A stretch of 64,000 nucleotides of DNA from Microlunatus endophyticus (GCF_014646195.1 NZ_BMMZ01000009.1:150326-214325), one strand, 5' to 3'. Positions 18,567 through 26,765 are shown, counted from the stretch's first letter. The notes: generated by a model from the letters alone, not told the origin. Translations and numbers: made by a program.

Positions 18567-19873
18567 GACGTCGCCGCCAGCAGGTCGTTCAGCGGGGAGT
18601 CGGCCCGGAAGATCGCCAACTCGGTGGCGGCCATGGTCAGGTTCTCCCCGACCGCGGCCTCGGTGATGTCGGCCTGGAAGCGGACGCCGCCCAGACTGAT
18701 CCGGCCGAAAGCGGCTGGTCCGCGGCGCAGGTGCAGGGACCGTACGTCGACCACCCCGGGCTCGTCGGTGAAGGCCTTCATCACCTGGGACGCGACCACG
18801 TCGCTGCCGAGTTTGAGCCCGGCGATCCCAGCTGCGATCCGGTCCTCGATCCGGGCCAGCAATGCCGCACCGTCGTAGGCGGGCTCGATGACCACGGTCG
18901 CCCGGACGCCGACGTCGATGTGGTCGGCCTCCAGGATATTGGGATGGATTCCGGGCGGACGGACGAGTTCGACGGCTGCGGCGACGCCGTCGGAGATGCC
19001 CTGTTGGACACCGCTGGTGTCCCAGGGCCACCGGTAGTCGTGGGCGACGACGATGTCGAAGCGGTAGGGCTCCCCGACCCGGCGCTCGGCCGAGAACAGC
19101 CGGGTGCCGAAGTCGAACTGGTTGAAGTAGGACTGGGCGACGTCGACCCCGCCGAGCGGATCGGAGATCAAGACGTCGACCACGCCGTCGACCGCACTCA
19201 CTGCGCGCAGCACGGAGTCCTGCGTCCACAGCGTCCGGGAGGCGCCGATCTGCCGGCCGCGGAAGTCGTTGTCGGCCTCGGGCGTGCCGCCGCCGGCGAG
19301 TGCGTCCTCGTTGGTGACGGTGAGCGTTGCGGCACCGAGGTCGGCCGTCATCGCAGCCAGCCAGCCGGGATCGATGCCGTCGATCGCCCCGGCGGCGACG
19401 TTGCCGAGGTAGCCGCGGGTCGTACAGGTGACGCCGACGGTTGCCGTCGGCCGGTCGGCGGTCAGAGTCACCGACTGGTCCAGGGTGAAGGCCAGTGCCG
19501 GGGTGGTGCTGGTCACCAGCAGTGCCTCGTCGAGCACGTAGCCGCGACCGGCGACCCCGTTGCCCAGGGTCAGCGTCACGGTGCCGGTGGCGAAATCGGC
19601 CAACCGGGTGAAGCCGGCGTCGCCGCCGAGCAGGTCGAGCGCGTCGCCGCTGGCGGTGGACAGATAGGTGGCGTAGTACTGGCGCTCCAGCTCCTTCCAG
19701 AGCTCGCCGTACTCCAGTGTCGCGGTCTCGTACAGCTTTCGGGCGACGCTGGTGGTCGTCAGGTCGGTGCCGGGGCCGAGGATCTGGGCCGCATCGGCGA
19801 GGACCGCCGCCAGCAGCACGTCGATGCCCTTGAGGACGAAGCCGTTGTCGGTGATGCCGTAGTCGTCGCTCAT
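18563..19873 (-). CDS. Baseplate J-like protein (gpJ/gp47 family, Afp11 position)
   Basis: 436 residues with the baseplate J pattern. It has an N-terminal helical part (YGELWKELERQYYATYLSTASGDALDLLGGDAGFTR), a beta region (GTVTLTLGNGVAGRGYVL) and the signature ADNDFRGRQIGASRTLWTQDSVLRAVSAVDGVVDVLI. The C-terminal domain ends in the NDLLAATS tail. It forms the baseplate wedge that joins the hub to the sheath. Preceded by the gp25-like gene (4-base gap) and overlapping the next gene by ATGA, which places it in the conserved spike-gp25-gpJ order of contractile tails. Confidence 0.9.
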   Translation of the reverse strand: MSDDYGITDNGFVLKGIDVLLAAVLADAAQILGPGTDLTTTSVARKLYETATLEYGELWKELERQYYATYLSTASGDALDLLGGDAGFTRLADFATGTVTLTLGNGVAGRGYVLDEALLVTSTTPALAFTLDQSVTLTADRPTATVGVTCTTRGYLGNVAAGAIDGIDPGWLAAMTADLGAATLTVTNEDALAGGGTPEADNDFRGRQIGASRTLWTQDSVLRAVSAVDGVVDVLISDPLGGVDVAQSYFNQFDFGTRLFSAERRVGEPYRFDIVVAHDYRWPWDTSGVQQGISDGVAAAVELVRPPGIHPNILEADHIDVGVRATVVIEPAYDGAALLARIEDRIAAGIAGLKLGSDVVASQVMKAFTDEPGVVDVRSLHLRRGPAAFGRISLGGVRFQADITEAAVGENLTMAATELAIFRADSPLNDLLAATS

Positions 19874-19877
19874 CAGG

Positions 19878-20387
19878 TCACCAGCTCAGATCGGTCAGCA
19901 GTGAGACCCCGGTGCCCCCGGTGAGGGCGGCCGCCGACATACCGGCAGTCCCGTCCTGCGGCAGTGGAACCGGGTCGAAGGTGATCTCGACCAGTGCCCG
20001 ACGGCGGCGCTCGCTGTCACCGGGAGCGACCGCAGCATCCGGGTGCGCGGCGATGTAGTCAGGATCGTCGTCGAACAGCACCGATCGCACTTCGGAGACC
20101 CTCGGGTCCGCGGCGACCGTACGGATCAGATTCAGCCGGACCAGCGCCTTCATCGCGTCCCGGCCGAGCCCGATCGTCAGCGCGTCCCGCAGGTCCAGGC
20201 CGTACGCCGCATTGATCGGGTCGGTGCCCCACGGCGTCAGCATCCGCAGTTGCAGTACCTGCGCCAGATTGGCCAGGCCCTCGACGGTTTGCAGGGTTCC
20301 GCCCTCGAGCACGACGTCGCCGTCGTCGAGCAGCAGCCCGACTCCGTACGCCGTCGCCTCGGCATCCGCCCTGGACAGTTCAGCCAT
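19878..20387 (-). CDS. GPW/gp25-family baseplate protein (Afp9 position)
   Basis: 169 residues. The segment TVEGLANLAQVLQLRMLTPWGTDPINAAYGLDLRDAL is the gp25/TssE lysozyme-like fold signature, followed by VRLNLIRTVAADPRVSEV. The family forms the inner wedge and nucleates sheath assembly. Situated between the spike-tip gene and baseplate J. No catalytic lysozyme residues are expected, and none are evident. Confidence 0.88.
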   Translation of the reverse strand: MAELSRADAEATAYGVGLLLDDGDVVLEGGTLQTVEGLANLAQVLQLRMLTPWGTDPINAAYGLDLRDALTIGLGRDAMKALVRLNLIRTVAADPRVSEVRSVLFDDDPDYIAAHPDAAVAPGDSERRRRALVEITFDPVPLPQDGTAGMSAAALTGGTGVSLLTDLSW

Positions 20388-20405
20388 TGTTCATGCCCTC
20401 GCGCT

Positions 20406-20720
20406 TCATGCCTTCAGTAGTGGTGAGCCGGGGCTGGTGGCCTTCCAGGTGCCGGCATTGGTCGCACCCTGGACATCGGCCAGCAGCACCGGGGAGCCGT
20501 CGACGGTGAGCACCTGGCTCGCTCCGGAGATCACCGAGGTGATCGAGACACAGGGAGCGTTGACGTTCGGACAGGCGATCACCGCCGATGTCAGGTCCGA
20601 CTGCACCATGACCAGGCTCCCACCCGCGGACAGGCTGCGCCTGGGTGCGACGATCACGGTGATCGGTCCGCCGTGTGAGCACTGCAGGAGGTCCGTCGCG
20701 GTGAGCACCGAAGTCGCCAT
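20406..20720 (-). CDS. PAAR-like spike-tip protein (Afp10 position)
   Basis: About 104 residues, beta-rich and glycine-poor, beginning MATSVLTATDLLQCSHGGPITVI. The CSHGG turn near the N-terminus, the CPNVNAPC pair of cysteines mid-protein and the DGSPVLLADVQGATN repeat fit PAAR-like or DUF4280-like tip proteins that cap the spike, with the Cys/His residues possibly binding metal. The start overlaps the stop of the spike gene (TGATG); a GTG one codon earlier is also possible. Confidence 0.78.
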   Translation of the reverse strand: MATSVLTATDLLQCSHGGPITVIVAPRRSLSAGGSLVMVQSDLTSAVIACPNVNAPCVSITSVISGASQVLTVDGSPVLLADVQGATNAGTWKATSPGSPLLKA

Positions 20721-22654
20721 CACTGTCCCACCTGGACCGAGGCGCCGTCGATCTTGACCGCGACGGAGCCGTTTCCGAGCGTGATGGGTTTGCTCTGGGT
20801 GGTCAGCTTGACCTCGCCTGCCGAGTCGATCGTGATGCCACCGTCCTTGTCGACGGTGATCTTGGTCCCGCTGGAGTGCTCGATCACCAGGCTGTCCGGC
20901 TCGGTGACCTTCGGTCGCTTCCCGACGTCATCAAGAGCTGACTGGCCGACGACGATCCGTGTCGATCGGGCGGTGATCACCCGGTTGCCGTTCTTGTCTG
21001 TCAGGTCGTTGACACCCTTGCCGGTGGGCAGTCCGTCGCCGTCCAGCTCGGTGGGCAGTGCAAGCCAGTAGTCGCCGGTCTGGCTCGGCGGTGGTGTCAT
21101 CGCCGGTTTGGTCGGCCACAGCCATCCGGCGACGATGGCGTCGTTGGTGGCCTGGCCGTTGTGGACCAGCACGGCCCGCATCTTCGGGTAGACGGGGGTG
21201 ATCAGACCGACTTTGTCGAAGGCGAAGATCGAGGCGACAGGCCGGTTGAGCAGATCGCTGCGGATGTCGTCGGTGATCTCCTGGTCGGTGCTCGGCGACT
21301 CCTTGGGCGGCTTCGCCGCACCGCTTGCAGGGGTCGGTGTGCTCTGGGCCCCCGGCTTCTGACCATCCGGCTTCTGATCATCGGGCTTCGGTCCGTAGTG
21401 GAGGGTCGTCCGGTGCCCGGCGTCGGTCGGGGTCGCCGCGGATCCTGCGACGTAGGACGCCACCTCACCCATGTCGACCGACGGATTGGCCGTACGGTCC
21501 TTGCCGATCTGCCTGTTCCACTCGTCGACCACACCGCGGGCACCGGCGAAATCGCCGGCCGGGCCGCCGGACTCCGCTGCCGTCGCTCTCACCTCGGTGG
21601 TGAAGCCCTTGTTGCTGTCGTAGACGTGTTTCACCTGCTGGATCCGCAGTGTCTTGCCTTTCCAGGGCGACGTCGGATTGCCGTCGGCGATGATCACCGG
21701 CCGGCCGACCCGCAGCTCCGGATCGCCCAGCGCGGTGATGGTCGCGGTGGCGCCGGCATCCTTGGCGCCTCCCGCCAGTGCGGCCGCAGCCGCTGATCCG
21801 GCAGCTGCCAGCGACGACCCGCTCGCGCCACCGGATCCGGCTGCCGGACCTGCGGTGGCGTCGCTCTTCTCCTTGGTCGAGGTGGAGAAGGTGACGGTGT
21901 TCGTCGTCGCCTCGAAGGTCACCGGGTTCGAGCCACCCCCGACGGCCGCGCCGAAAGCAACGCCCTCACCACTGACAACCAGCGCTTGTTTCGCCTGCTC
22001 GGCAAGATCGGCGAGCGCCGCGAGCACGGAGTAGTGGTTGACGGTGTAGTCCGAGCGCTGGATGCCGAGCTTGGAGCCGGCGGTGACCTTGAGGTTCTCC
22101 GCGGCGATGCCGAGTGTCGTGGCCCGGGTCTTCGCCAGGCCGAGCAGGTCGGTGACCAGCTTGTCGGCGTCCCCTTTGTCGATCTTGCCCGCGGCGCGCG
22201 TGGTCCGTAGCACGTACCCGACCTCCTCCTCACCGGTGAGGGTGACAGTCCCTCGGCCGGCGTCGTTGGTCGCCTCGGTGATCTTGGTGACCCGGCCGCG
22301 AAGGACCGGCTTGACGCTGTAGACCGTCGTCGGCGTGTCCAGGTAGCCCAACCGGACGGTGACGCTCAATCCCGGCGCGTCGGCCTTTCCCACTTTGGCC
22401 TTGAGTGCGCTGACGGCCGGCGCGGGCAGGTCGTACAGGACGATCGTGAAGTCGTCGGCGACACCGCCTTCGGCCAGCGTGATAGTCACGTCGGCGTCGG
22501 TGACCACACCACCGAGCGAGGTGCCGGCAGCGTTGGTCACGACCAGCGGCAGCCCGAGACCGAACACCGAGCTGGCGGTGATGGCGCTACCGGCTGCGGC
22601 GACGTCGATCTCGATCTTGTGATAGAGCATCACGGGTCGGGCCAGGGCGATCAT
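20720..22654 (-). CDS. Spike/hub protein, VgrG-like (Afp8 position)
   Basis: 644 residues. The N-terminal half resembles the gp27-like hub (DADVTITLAEGG, LRGRVTKITEATND, then YTVNHYSVLAALADLAEQAKQALVVSGEGVAFG). It is followed by an Ala/Gly/Ser-rich linker, a Pro/Lys-rich linker (KPDDQKPDGQKPGAQ) and a gp5-like OB region with a C-terminal beta-helix ending in repeated VDKDGGITIDSAGEVKLTTQSK strands. This is the membrane-piercing spike that carries the PAAR-like tip encoded next. It overlaps both neighbours, so translation is coupled. The low-complexity linkers are longer than usual. Confidence 0.85.
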   Translation of the reverse strand: MIALARPVMLYHKIEIDVAAAGSAITASSVFGLGLPLVVTNAAGTSLGGVVTDADVTITLAEGGVADDFTIVLYDLPAPAVSALKAKVGKADAPGLSVTVRLGYLDTPTTVYSVKPVLRGRVTKITEATNDAGRGTVTLTGEEEVGYVLRTTRAAGKIDKGDADKLVTDLLGLAKTRATTLGIAAENLKVTAGSKLGIQRSDYTVNHYSVLAALADLAEQAKQALVVSGEGVAFGAAVGGGSNPVTFEATTNTVTFSTSTKEKSDATAGPAAGSGGASGSSLAAAGSAAAAALAGGAKDAGATATITALGDPELRVGRPVIIADGNPTSPWKGKTLRIQQVKHVYDSNKGFTTEVRATAAESGGPAGDFAGARGVVDEWNRQIGKDRTANPSVDMGEVASYVAGSAATPTDAGHRTTLHYGPKPDDQKPDGQKPGAQSTPTPASGAAKPPKESPSTDQEITDDIRSDLLNRPVASIFAFDKVGLITPVYPKMRAVLVHNGQATNDAIVAGWLWPTKPAMTPPPSQTGDYWLALPTELDGDGLPTGKGVNDLTDKNGNRVITARSTRIVVGQSALDDVGKRPKVTEPDSLVIEHSSGTKITVDKDGGITIDSAGEVKLTTQSKPITLGNGSVAVKIDGASVQVGQ

Positions 22655-23076
22655 GCCGCACCCGCCATCGGCCCGACTCCCACGTCGAGCACTGATCCGT
22701 AGCTTCCGGTTCCGTTGAGATTTCCGAGGGCGATCGTCGCTGTGCGCACGACCAGCAGCAGTTGACCTGCGGCGTAGCTCAGGCCGGGAATCACTCTGCG
22801 CCGCAGCAACGGCGTGATGGCGTCAGCGTCGCGTCGGTCGACCGTCAGGACCAGGATTCCTTGTGGGGCGGGATTCTTCGCCGTAACAGCGTCTGCTGAC
22901 CGGTCGCCGGTGACGTCGATGATCATGGTCGGATCGGCGGCCCGGGCCGCGGGCAGCTGCGATTCGGCGGCGTCGACGTACCAGGTGATGCCGTAGGTGG
23001 TACCGCCGAAGGCGAACAGGAACGCCTGCGGGAAGCCCTCGTCCGGATCGACCGGCAGCTGGGCGAGCTCGGTCAT
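22651..23076 (-). CDS. Small CIS hub/tube-associated protein
   Basis: 141 residues, ATG two bases after the upstream stop and ATGA overlap with the spike gene. The sequence reads FPQAFLFAFGGTTYGITWYVDAAESQL, then ILVLTVDRRDADAITPLLRRRVIPGLSYAAGQLLLVV. This vaguely recalls small phage hub or tail-completion proteins that precede the spike in contractile tails (Afp7 position), but there is no LysM motif. Role inferred from gene order. Confidence 0.6.
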   Translation of the reverse strand: MTELAQLPVDPDEGFPQAFLFAFGGTTYGITWYVDAAESQLPAARAADPTMIIDVTGDRSADAVTAKNPAPQGILVLTVDRRDADAITPLLRRRVIPGLSYAAGQLLLVVRTATIALGNLNGTGSYGSVLDVGVGPMAGAA

Positions 23077-23078
23077 GG

Positions 23079-23600
23079 TCACACCCCTCGGGTGACCGGG
23101 TTGGGAACCAGGCTGGAGGTGACCGCGGCGGTGGTCGCGGTGAGAGCGATGTCGGCTGCCTCGCCGAGCAGTGCGGAGAGCACGGTTCGCGGCACCTGGG
23201 TCAGCTTCATCACGACGAAGATCACCTCGCGGCCCTTCTCGATGCTGTGCGTGAATGTCAGGTTGGTGATCTGCATGTCGGTGCTGACCGTCAGGCCGGA
23301 GACGACTGCGATGCCGGCGAACGCCTCGACCGCCCCGACGGCGGACAGCCCGCGAACCAACAGCGCCTGCGCCTCGAGCGCCTTCTTGTAGATCAGCCGC
23401 TGCTCGCCCATCAGGTAGGCGGTGATGTCGATCGTCTTGGTGTCCGGGGCCAGCAGTTGCACCCACCAGCTGCCGGCCAGCTTGGCGGTCTTGTAGCCCT
23501 CGGTGAGGACGATCGACTGGACGTGGAAGAGCGGTACCGCCCCGACGAGTACGGGCGGATTCGAACTCCACGCCGGGATGGCGGCGGTCGGTCCGGTCAT
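23079..23600 (-). CDS. CIS tube/hub protein of unknown family
   Basis: 173 residues, soluble. Notable segments are VPLFHVQSIVLTEGYKTAKLAGSWW, a KTIDITAYLMGEQRLIYKKALEAQALLV helix and a central VVSGLTVSTDMQITNLTF strand pair. It lies between a short acidic protein and the Afp7-position gene and overlaps the former by four bases. Gene order suggests an inner tube, tube-initiator or baseplate-hub protein. I do not recognise a named family. Confidence 0.6.
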   Translation of the reverse strand: MTGPTAAIPAWSSNPPVLVGAVPLFHVQSIVLTEGYKTAKLAGSWWVQLLAPDTKTIDITAYLMGEQRLIYKKALEAQALLVRGLSAVGAVEAFAGIAVVSGLTVSTDMQITNLTFTHSIEKGREVIFVVMKLTQVPRTVLSALLGEAADIALTATTAAVTSSLVPNPVTRGV

Positions 23601-23836
23601 GCCCGGCGCTCCAGTTCCCGGCGCAGTTCGTCGAAGACTCGCTCGACGACCTGGTCGACGAGGTCGCCGTCGGAACCGTCGACCAGCCTGATGTCGATCG
23701 GGAAGTGGAAGTGGATGCCGCCGACCTGCTCGCCGGCCTGATCCTCGCCCTGATTCCCGGCCTCTCGCTCAGCCCGACCCGCAGACTGTTCCGGCATCGG
23801 GTCGGCGCCTCGGCCGAGGTCCTGCTCGTTGCTCAC
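23597..23836 (-). CDS. Short acidic CIS-operon protein
   Basis: 79 residues. The first ~38 are polar and acidic and look disordered. The second half reads IHFHFPIDIRLVDGSDGDLVDQVVERVFDELRRELERRA, a beta strand plus a terminal amphipathic helix. It overlaps its upstream and downstream neighbours by four bases each, so it is certainly translated with them. Comparable tiny proteins occur between tube and hub genes of extracellular CIS. A chaperone, adaptor or minor structural role is possible. Confidence 0.6.
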   Translation of the reverse strand: MSNEQDLGRGADPMPEQSAGRAEREAGNQGEDQAGEQVGGIHFHFPIDIRLVDGSDGDLVDQVVERVFDELRRELERRA

Positions 23837-24231
23837 GACGGCAACTCGACGGTCGCGCCCAGGGCGAGGCAGGTGAAGGTCGACTGCGGTATGCCGTCGA
23901 CAGTGATCGTCGAGGGCTGCGCCTGGGTCACCTGGCAGCCGTCGAAGGTCAGCGACTTGAATGCCCAGTCGGTGCCGGAGTCCTCGGAGACGGTGAGGGT
24001 GAACGGCGTGCGGGTGATCGCGTTGGCGGTCAACGTCGCAACGGCGGCGCTGTTGGCCGGGAGCACGATGACGAACGTGTAGGTCGTCGCTCCCTGGATA
24101 CTGCCGACGTTATCGGCCTCGATGCTGTGCAACGGCGTCTGAGCCGTGGTGAAGGTCGGCGTGAAGGAGGTCACCGGCGACACCGGCGCCGTACCGAGCT
24201 TCACCGAGAGTTTGGTGTTCCAGTCAGGCAT
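23833..24231 (-). CDS. Candidate inner-tube protein
   Basis: 132 residues, almost entirely beta-strand-forming and Thr/Ser/Ala-rich (TYTFVIVLPANSAAVATLTANAITRTPFTLTVSEDSG). It is encoded ten bases downstream of the sheath gene, the usual place for the tube protein. It lacks the textbook gp19-type tube signature, so the assignment rests on position, size and beta content. The N-terminal SFTPTFT motif recurs in the fibre-like protein at 14837-15460. Confidence 0.55.
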   Translation of the reverse strand: MPDWNTKLSVKLGTAPVSPVTSFTPTFTTAQTPLHSIEADNVGSIQGATTYTFVIVLPANSAAVATLTANAITRTPFTLTVSEDSGTDWAFKSLTFDGCQVTQAQPSTITVDGIPQSTFTCLALGATVELPS

Positions 24232-24241
24232 GTGGAGTCCT

Positions 24242-25369
24242 CTAGGAGAAGTTGAGGTCGATGGCGAGCCGGTGGATCGCGCCGGCGTAGTCGACCGAGG
24301 CCAGCACCTCGACCACTCGCTGGCTCTGGGCGTTGTTGATCTCGTCCAGTTCCTCGGCGGTGAGGCTGGTGGGATCGCGATCGAGCAGGGCCAGGATCGG
24401 GATCGTCAGGTCGTATCCCTCGATGACGCCCTGGTCGACGAGTGGGTTCAGGACCGCGGCCATCGTCGCTCGCAGAGCCCGCAGGCCTGACCGGCTGATC
24501 CGCAGGTTGCCGATCGAGGCGATCAGCTCGGCCTTGAGCAGGAAGGAGACGTTGTCGATGGTTCGGACGATGTCGATGTACTTCTTGCCGCCGGGATTGC
24601 CGGTGTAACCCTCGCCGAGGTAGAGGCCGTGGCCGGGGATCAGCGGCGGGTCGTCCAGCCAGACGACACCCGAACCCGCCGGCCCGCTGTCGAAGGTCTC
24701 CGATCCGTTGAGCTGGTCGATCTCCGCGCCGGTGAACAGGTCGGAGTCGACGCCGGCGACGGGCTTGAGCAACATCGAGATGTGCGGCTGGTAACCCGCG
24801 ATGGTGCCGGCGACCGCGGCCGCGACGTCCTGGTCGCTCTTGTGCGCGACGTAGACCATCCGTTCGTTGGCCAGCGAGCCGGCCACGACCGTCGGATCGC
24901 TGACACCCTTGTCGAGCATCACGACGCCGATCCGTTCCATGCCGTCGCCACCGGTGTTGGAGACGCCCACGACATGATCGACCAGCGACGCGACAGCGCC
25001 CCCGGTGGCCGTGCTGGTGGCATTCAACGGTGACCCGGCGACGGCGACGATCTGGACGTCGCGGGTGCTCAGGGTGATCAGGCCGGCCGGCCAGTCGGGA
25101 GCCGCAGAGTCCACTCGGACGGCGGTCACCTGGGTCGGACCGGGGCTCTGGGCGAAGGCGTACGCGACCGCGTCGCCGAGCGAACCCGGTGCCCGGCGCT
25201 GCGCCTCCCCCGGATCGGTGAAGACGACCGGTATGGCGACGTCGACCAGATCGGTGGGAGCGGGAGTCGGCGGTGTGACGGTGCCGACGATCCCGACGTT
25301 TCCGTAGGCCCGTACGGCCGGAGCGAAGAGATTCGCGACGGCGTTGACTCGGATGTACTTGACGCTCAT
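24242..25369 (-). CDS. Contractile tail sheath protein
   Basis: 375 residues, closer in length to phage/pyocin sheaths than to the larger sheaths of many extracellular CIS. The C-terminal half has the conserved sheath region: GYTGNPGGKKYIDIVRTIDNVSFLLKAEL, RISRSGLRALRATMAAVLNPLVDQGVIEGYDL, and a final strand QRVVEVLASVDYAGAIHRLAIDLNFS. The ATG at 25369 (MSVKYIRVNAV) has GAGAAG upstream and replaces a longer unsupported frame. It forms the contracting outer cylinder that drives the tube. First clear structural gene of the operon. Confidence 0.9.
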   Translation of the reverse strand: MSVKYIRVNAVANLFAPAVRAYGNVGIVGTVTPPTPAPTDLVDVAIPVVFTDPGEAQRRAPGSLGDAVAYAFAQSPGPTQVTAVRVDSAAPDWPAGLITLSTRDVQIVAVAGSPLNATSTATGGAVASLVDHVVGVSNTGGDGMERIGVVMLDKGVSDPTVVAGSLANERMVYVAHKSDQDVAAAVAGTIAGYQPHISMLLKPVAGVDSDLFTGAEIDQLNGSETFDSGPAGSGVVWLDDPPLIPGHGLYLGEGYTGNPGGKKYIDIVRTIDNVSFLLKAELIASIGNLRISRSGLRALRATMAAVLNPLVDQGVIEGYDLTIPILALLDRDPTSLTAEELDEINNAQSQRVVEVLASVDYAGAIHRLAIDLNFS

Positions 25370-25379
25370 GGGACTTCTC

Positions 25380-25643
25380 TCAGTGGTTCTTGCGAAGCCT
25401 GGCCCGGAGGCGCTCGCGTCGCTGTTGACGGGCGATGTAGGTGACCGGTTGCTCCTCGAGGCTGGCTGGTTCGGGGCTGGCCGGTGCGGGACGGTCGGAC
25501 CTCGAGGTCGAACGCCTCTCGGTGTCCTCGGGACGCTTGGCAGCACGCTTGGCGGCCGACGCCGAGCGCTTGGTCGTCGAGACCGACCGCTTGCTGGCCG
25601 ACCGCTTGGTCGCGGCGGCCGGTGGCCTCTGGGTGGTGGCCAT
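25380..25643 (-). CDS. Basic Lys/Arg/Ser-repeat protein in the CIS operon
   Basis: 87 residues. ATG at 25643 with AGGAG six bases upstream. Residues ~8-40 are a histone-H1-like repeat of KRSAS/KRS/AAKR units; the C-terminus is YIARQQRRERLRARLRKNH. No membrane segment, no enzyme motif. It lies ten bases before the sheath gene and is presumably co-translated with it. A strongly basic disordered protein could bind nucleic acid, membrane lipid or the sheath surface. I know of no named CIS family that fits. Confidence 0.65.
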   Translation of the reverse strand: MATTQRPPAAATKRSASKRSVSTTKRSASAAKRAAKRPEDTERRSTSRSDRPAPASPEPASLEEQPVTYIARQQRRERLRARLRKNH

Positions 25644-25720
25644 GGGCACTCCTGGTGGATTCATGGGAACGTCACATTGACGGCTGGTGGATTCGGGCAG
25701 ATCAAGATCAACGGCGCCGA

Positions 25721-26542
25721 TCACGGCGGGGATGCGAACAGCGGCAGAATCTGCAGTCCTGCACAGACCGCGTCGATCTGGTCGGCGGTCGGCACACCCG
25801 CGCCCAGGGCCGCCGAGGGAAAGATCACCGCGACTGCTGCGGCGTGTACGGGCGGACCGAAGAGTGCATCGGTGCGGCCCGAGTCGGCAGCATCGACAGC
25901 GGCCCGCAAACCGGTTGCCGCCCGCAGTGCCGGCATGATGTCAAGTTCCTCACTCAGAACGCAGGCCAGCGACACAGTCACCGTGACCGTCGACGGCTGC
26001 AGTTGGGCGGCGGTCGGCTTACGGAGCTGGATCGTCCCTCGCAGATACTCGTAGCGCGAACGCAGTTCCTCCAGCGTCGTGATCCGGTGTTCGGCGAGGA
26101 ATCCGTCGAGGTCCAGGTATTGGAAGCGGGACTGGAAATCCGCGAAGCTCTGGATGTCCTCGATCGGCTCGAAGCCGACGCTGTCGATGCCGCCCGCGTC
26201 CCGGGCGACGGTGACCTGAAGGGACAGCGATGCCAGCAGGTCCGCATAGGTCGATGGACCGCCGCGACGACGGGTCCCGCGCAGCTCGGACAGCGCGTAT
26301 GCCGGCTGACTGGCGGTGTGGGTCAGCGACATCGTCTCCAATGCGTCGAAGCGCAGGACCGGCTGAACCGAGGTGGTGCTGACATCGGTCACCCCGCTGG
26401 TGGTCACCACTTCGGATTGGTAGACCGAGTCGACCAGTCGTTGCAGGCGCGGGTACGGGCCTGCGGCGCCGGCGGTCAGCAGGGCCGTCATCGCGGTGGG
26501 GTCGATAAGGGTGATCAGAGCCCGGTCAACGAAGCTCACCAT
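25721..26542 (-). CDS. First gene of the CIS operon, unknown function
   Basis: 273 residues, starting at ATG 26542 behind a GGGGGTGAG stretch; the longer frame to 26764 crosses the promoter region. The N-terminus is helical (MVSFVDRALITLIDPTAMTALLTAG), the centre mixed (SFADFQSRFQYLDLDGFLAEHRITTLEELRSRYEYLRG) and the C-terminus Ala-rich. No membrane helix. Tail-terminator/cap or assembly-factor roles are possible because other systems need such a protein and none other is visible, but nothing in the sequence proves it. Confidence 0.6.
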   Translation of the reverse strand: MVSFVDRALITLIDPTAMTALLTAGAAGPYPRLQRLVDSVYQSEVVTTSGVTDVSTTSVQPVLRFDALETMSLTHTASQPAYALSELRGTRRRGGPSTYADLLASLSLQVTVARDAGGIDSVGFEPIEDIQSFADFQSRFQYLDLDGFLAEHRITTLEELRSRYEYLRGTIQLRKPTAAQLQPSTVTVTVSLACVLSEELDIMPALRAATGLRAAVDAADSGRTDALFGPPVHAAAVAVIFPSAALGAGVPTADQIDAVCAGLQILPLFASPP

Positions 26543-26607
26543 CCATCTCACCCCCGAGACGAGTCTCCCGTGACGTCTGTGATCCAGCTCACGATCTCTT
26601 GGAGCAT

Positions 26608-26680
26608 GCACCACGGCCGTGGTGCGGAGGAATACGCACATCTGCGTAGTTCCGTGGGCGTAATCCTGGGGGCGTAATCC
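26608..26680. promoter_or_regulatory. Probable CIS promoter region with palindrome and direct repeats
   Basis: A perfect 18-bp palindrome (GCACCACGG/CCGTGGTGC, 26608-26625) lies 66 bases upstream of the first CIS gene. Behind it are two direct copies of GGGCGTAATCC (26656 and 26670), 14 bases apart. Both are good candidates for regulator binding; no clear -10/-35 pair could be assigned. Confidence 0.55.
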
Positions 26681-26743
26681 AACCGGTGGACGGACAGCGG
26701 GGATGCCGGTACGGGTTCGGGCGGTGGGAATACTCGTGGCCGG

Positions 26744-26765
26744 ATTGCGTTGCAGGCAACGCAAT
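26744..26765. promoter_or_regulatory. Perfect inverted repeat upstream of L36-RpiB
   Basis: ATTGCGTTGC and GCAACGCAAT are separated by two bases and end 23 bases before the L36 start. It does not resemble the AT-rich Zur box. It is probably the operator of the two-gene L36-RpiB unit. Confidence 0.6.

Noticed and set aside
18567..19229. N-terminal extension of the Afp12-position protein
   Set aside because: The extra open frame overlaps the gpJ gene and is Arg-rich shadow sequence; ATG 18566 has an ATGA coupling with the gpJ stop.
23077..23571. N-terminal extension of the 141-residue CIS protein
   Set aside because: It is a shadow of the 173-residue gene; ATG 23076 directly follows that gene's stop.
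9866..26542. Prophage or defective prophage
   Set aside because: Only tail-type genes are present. There is no capsid, portal, terminase, lysis or integrase gene, and operon overlaps are intact.
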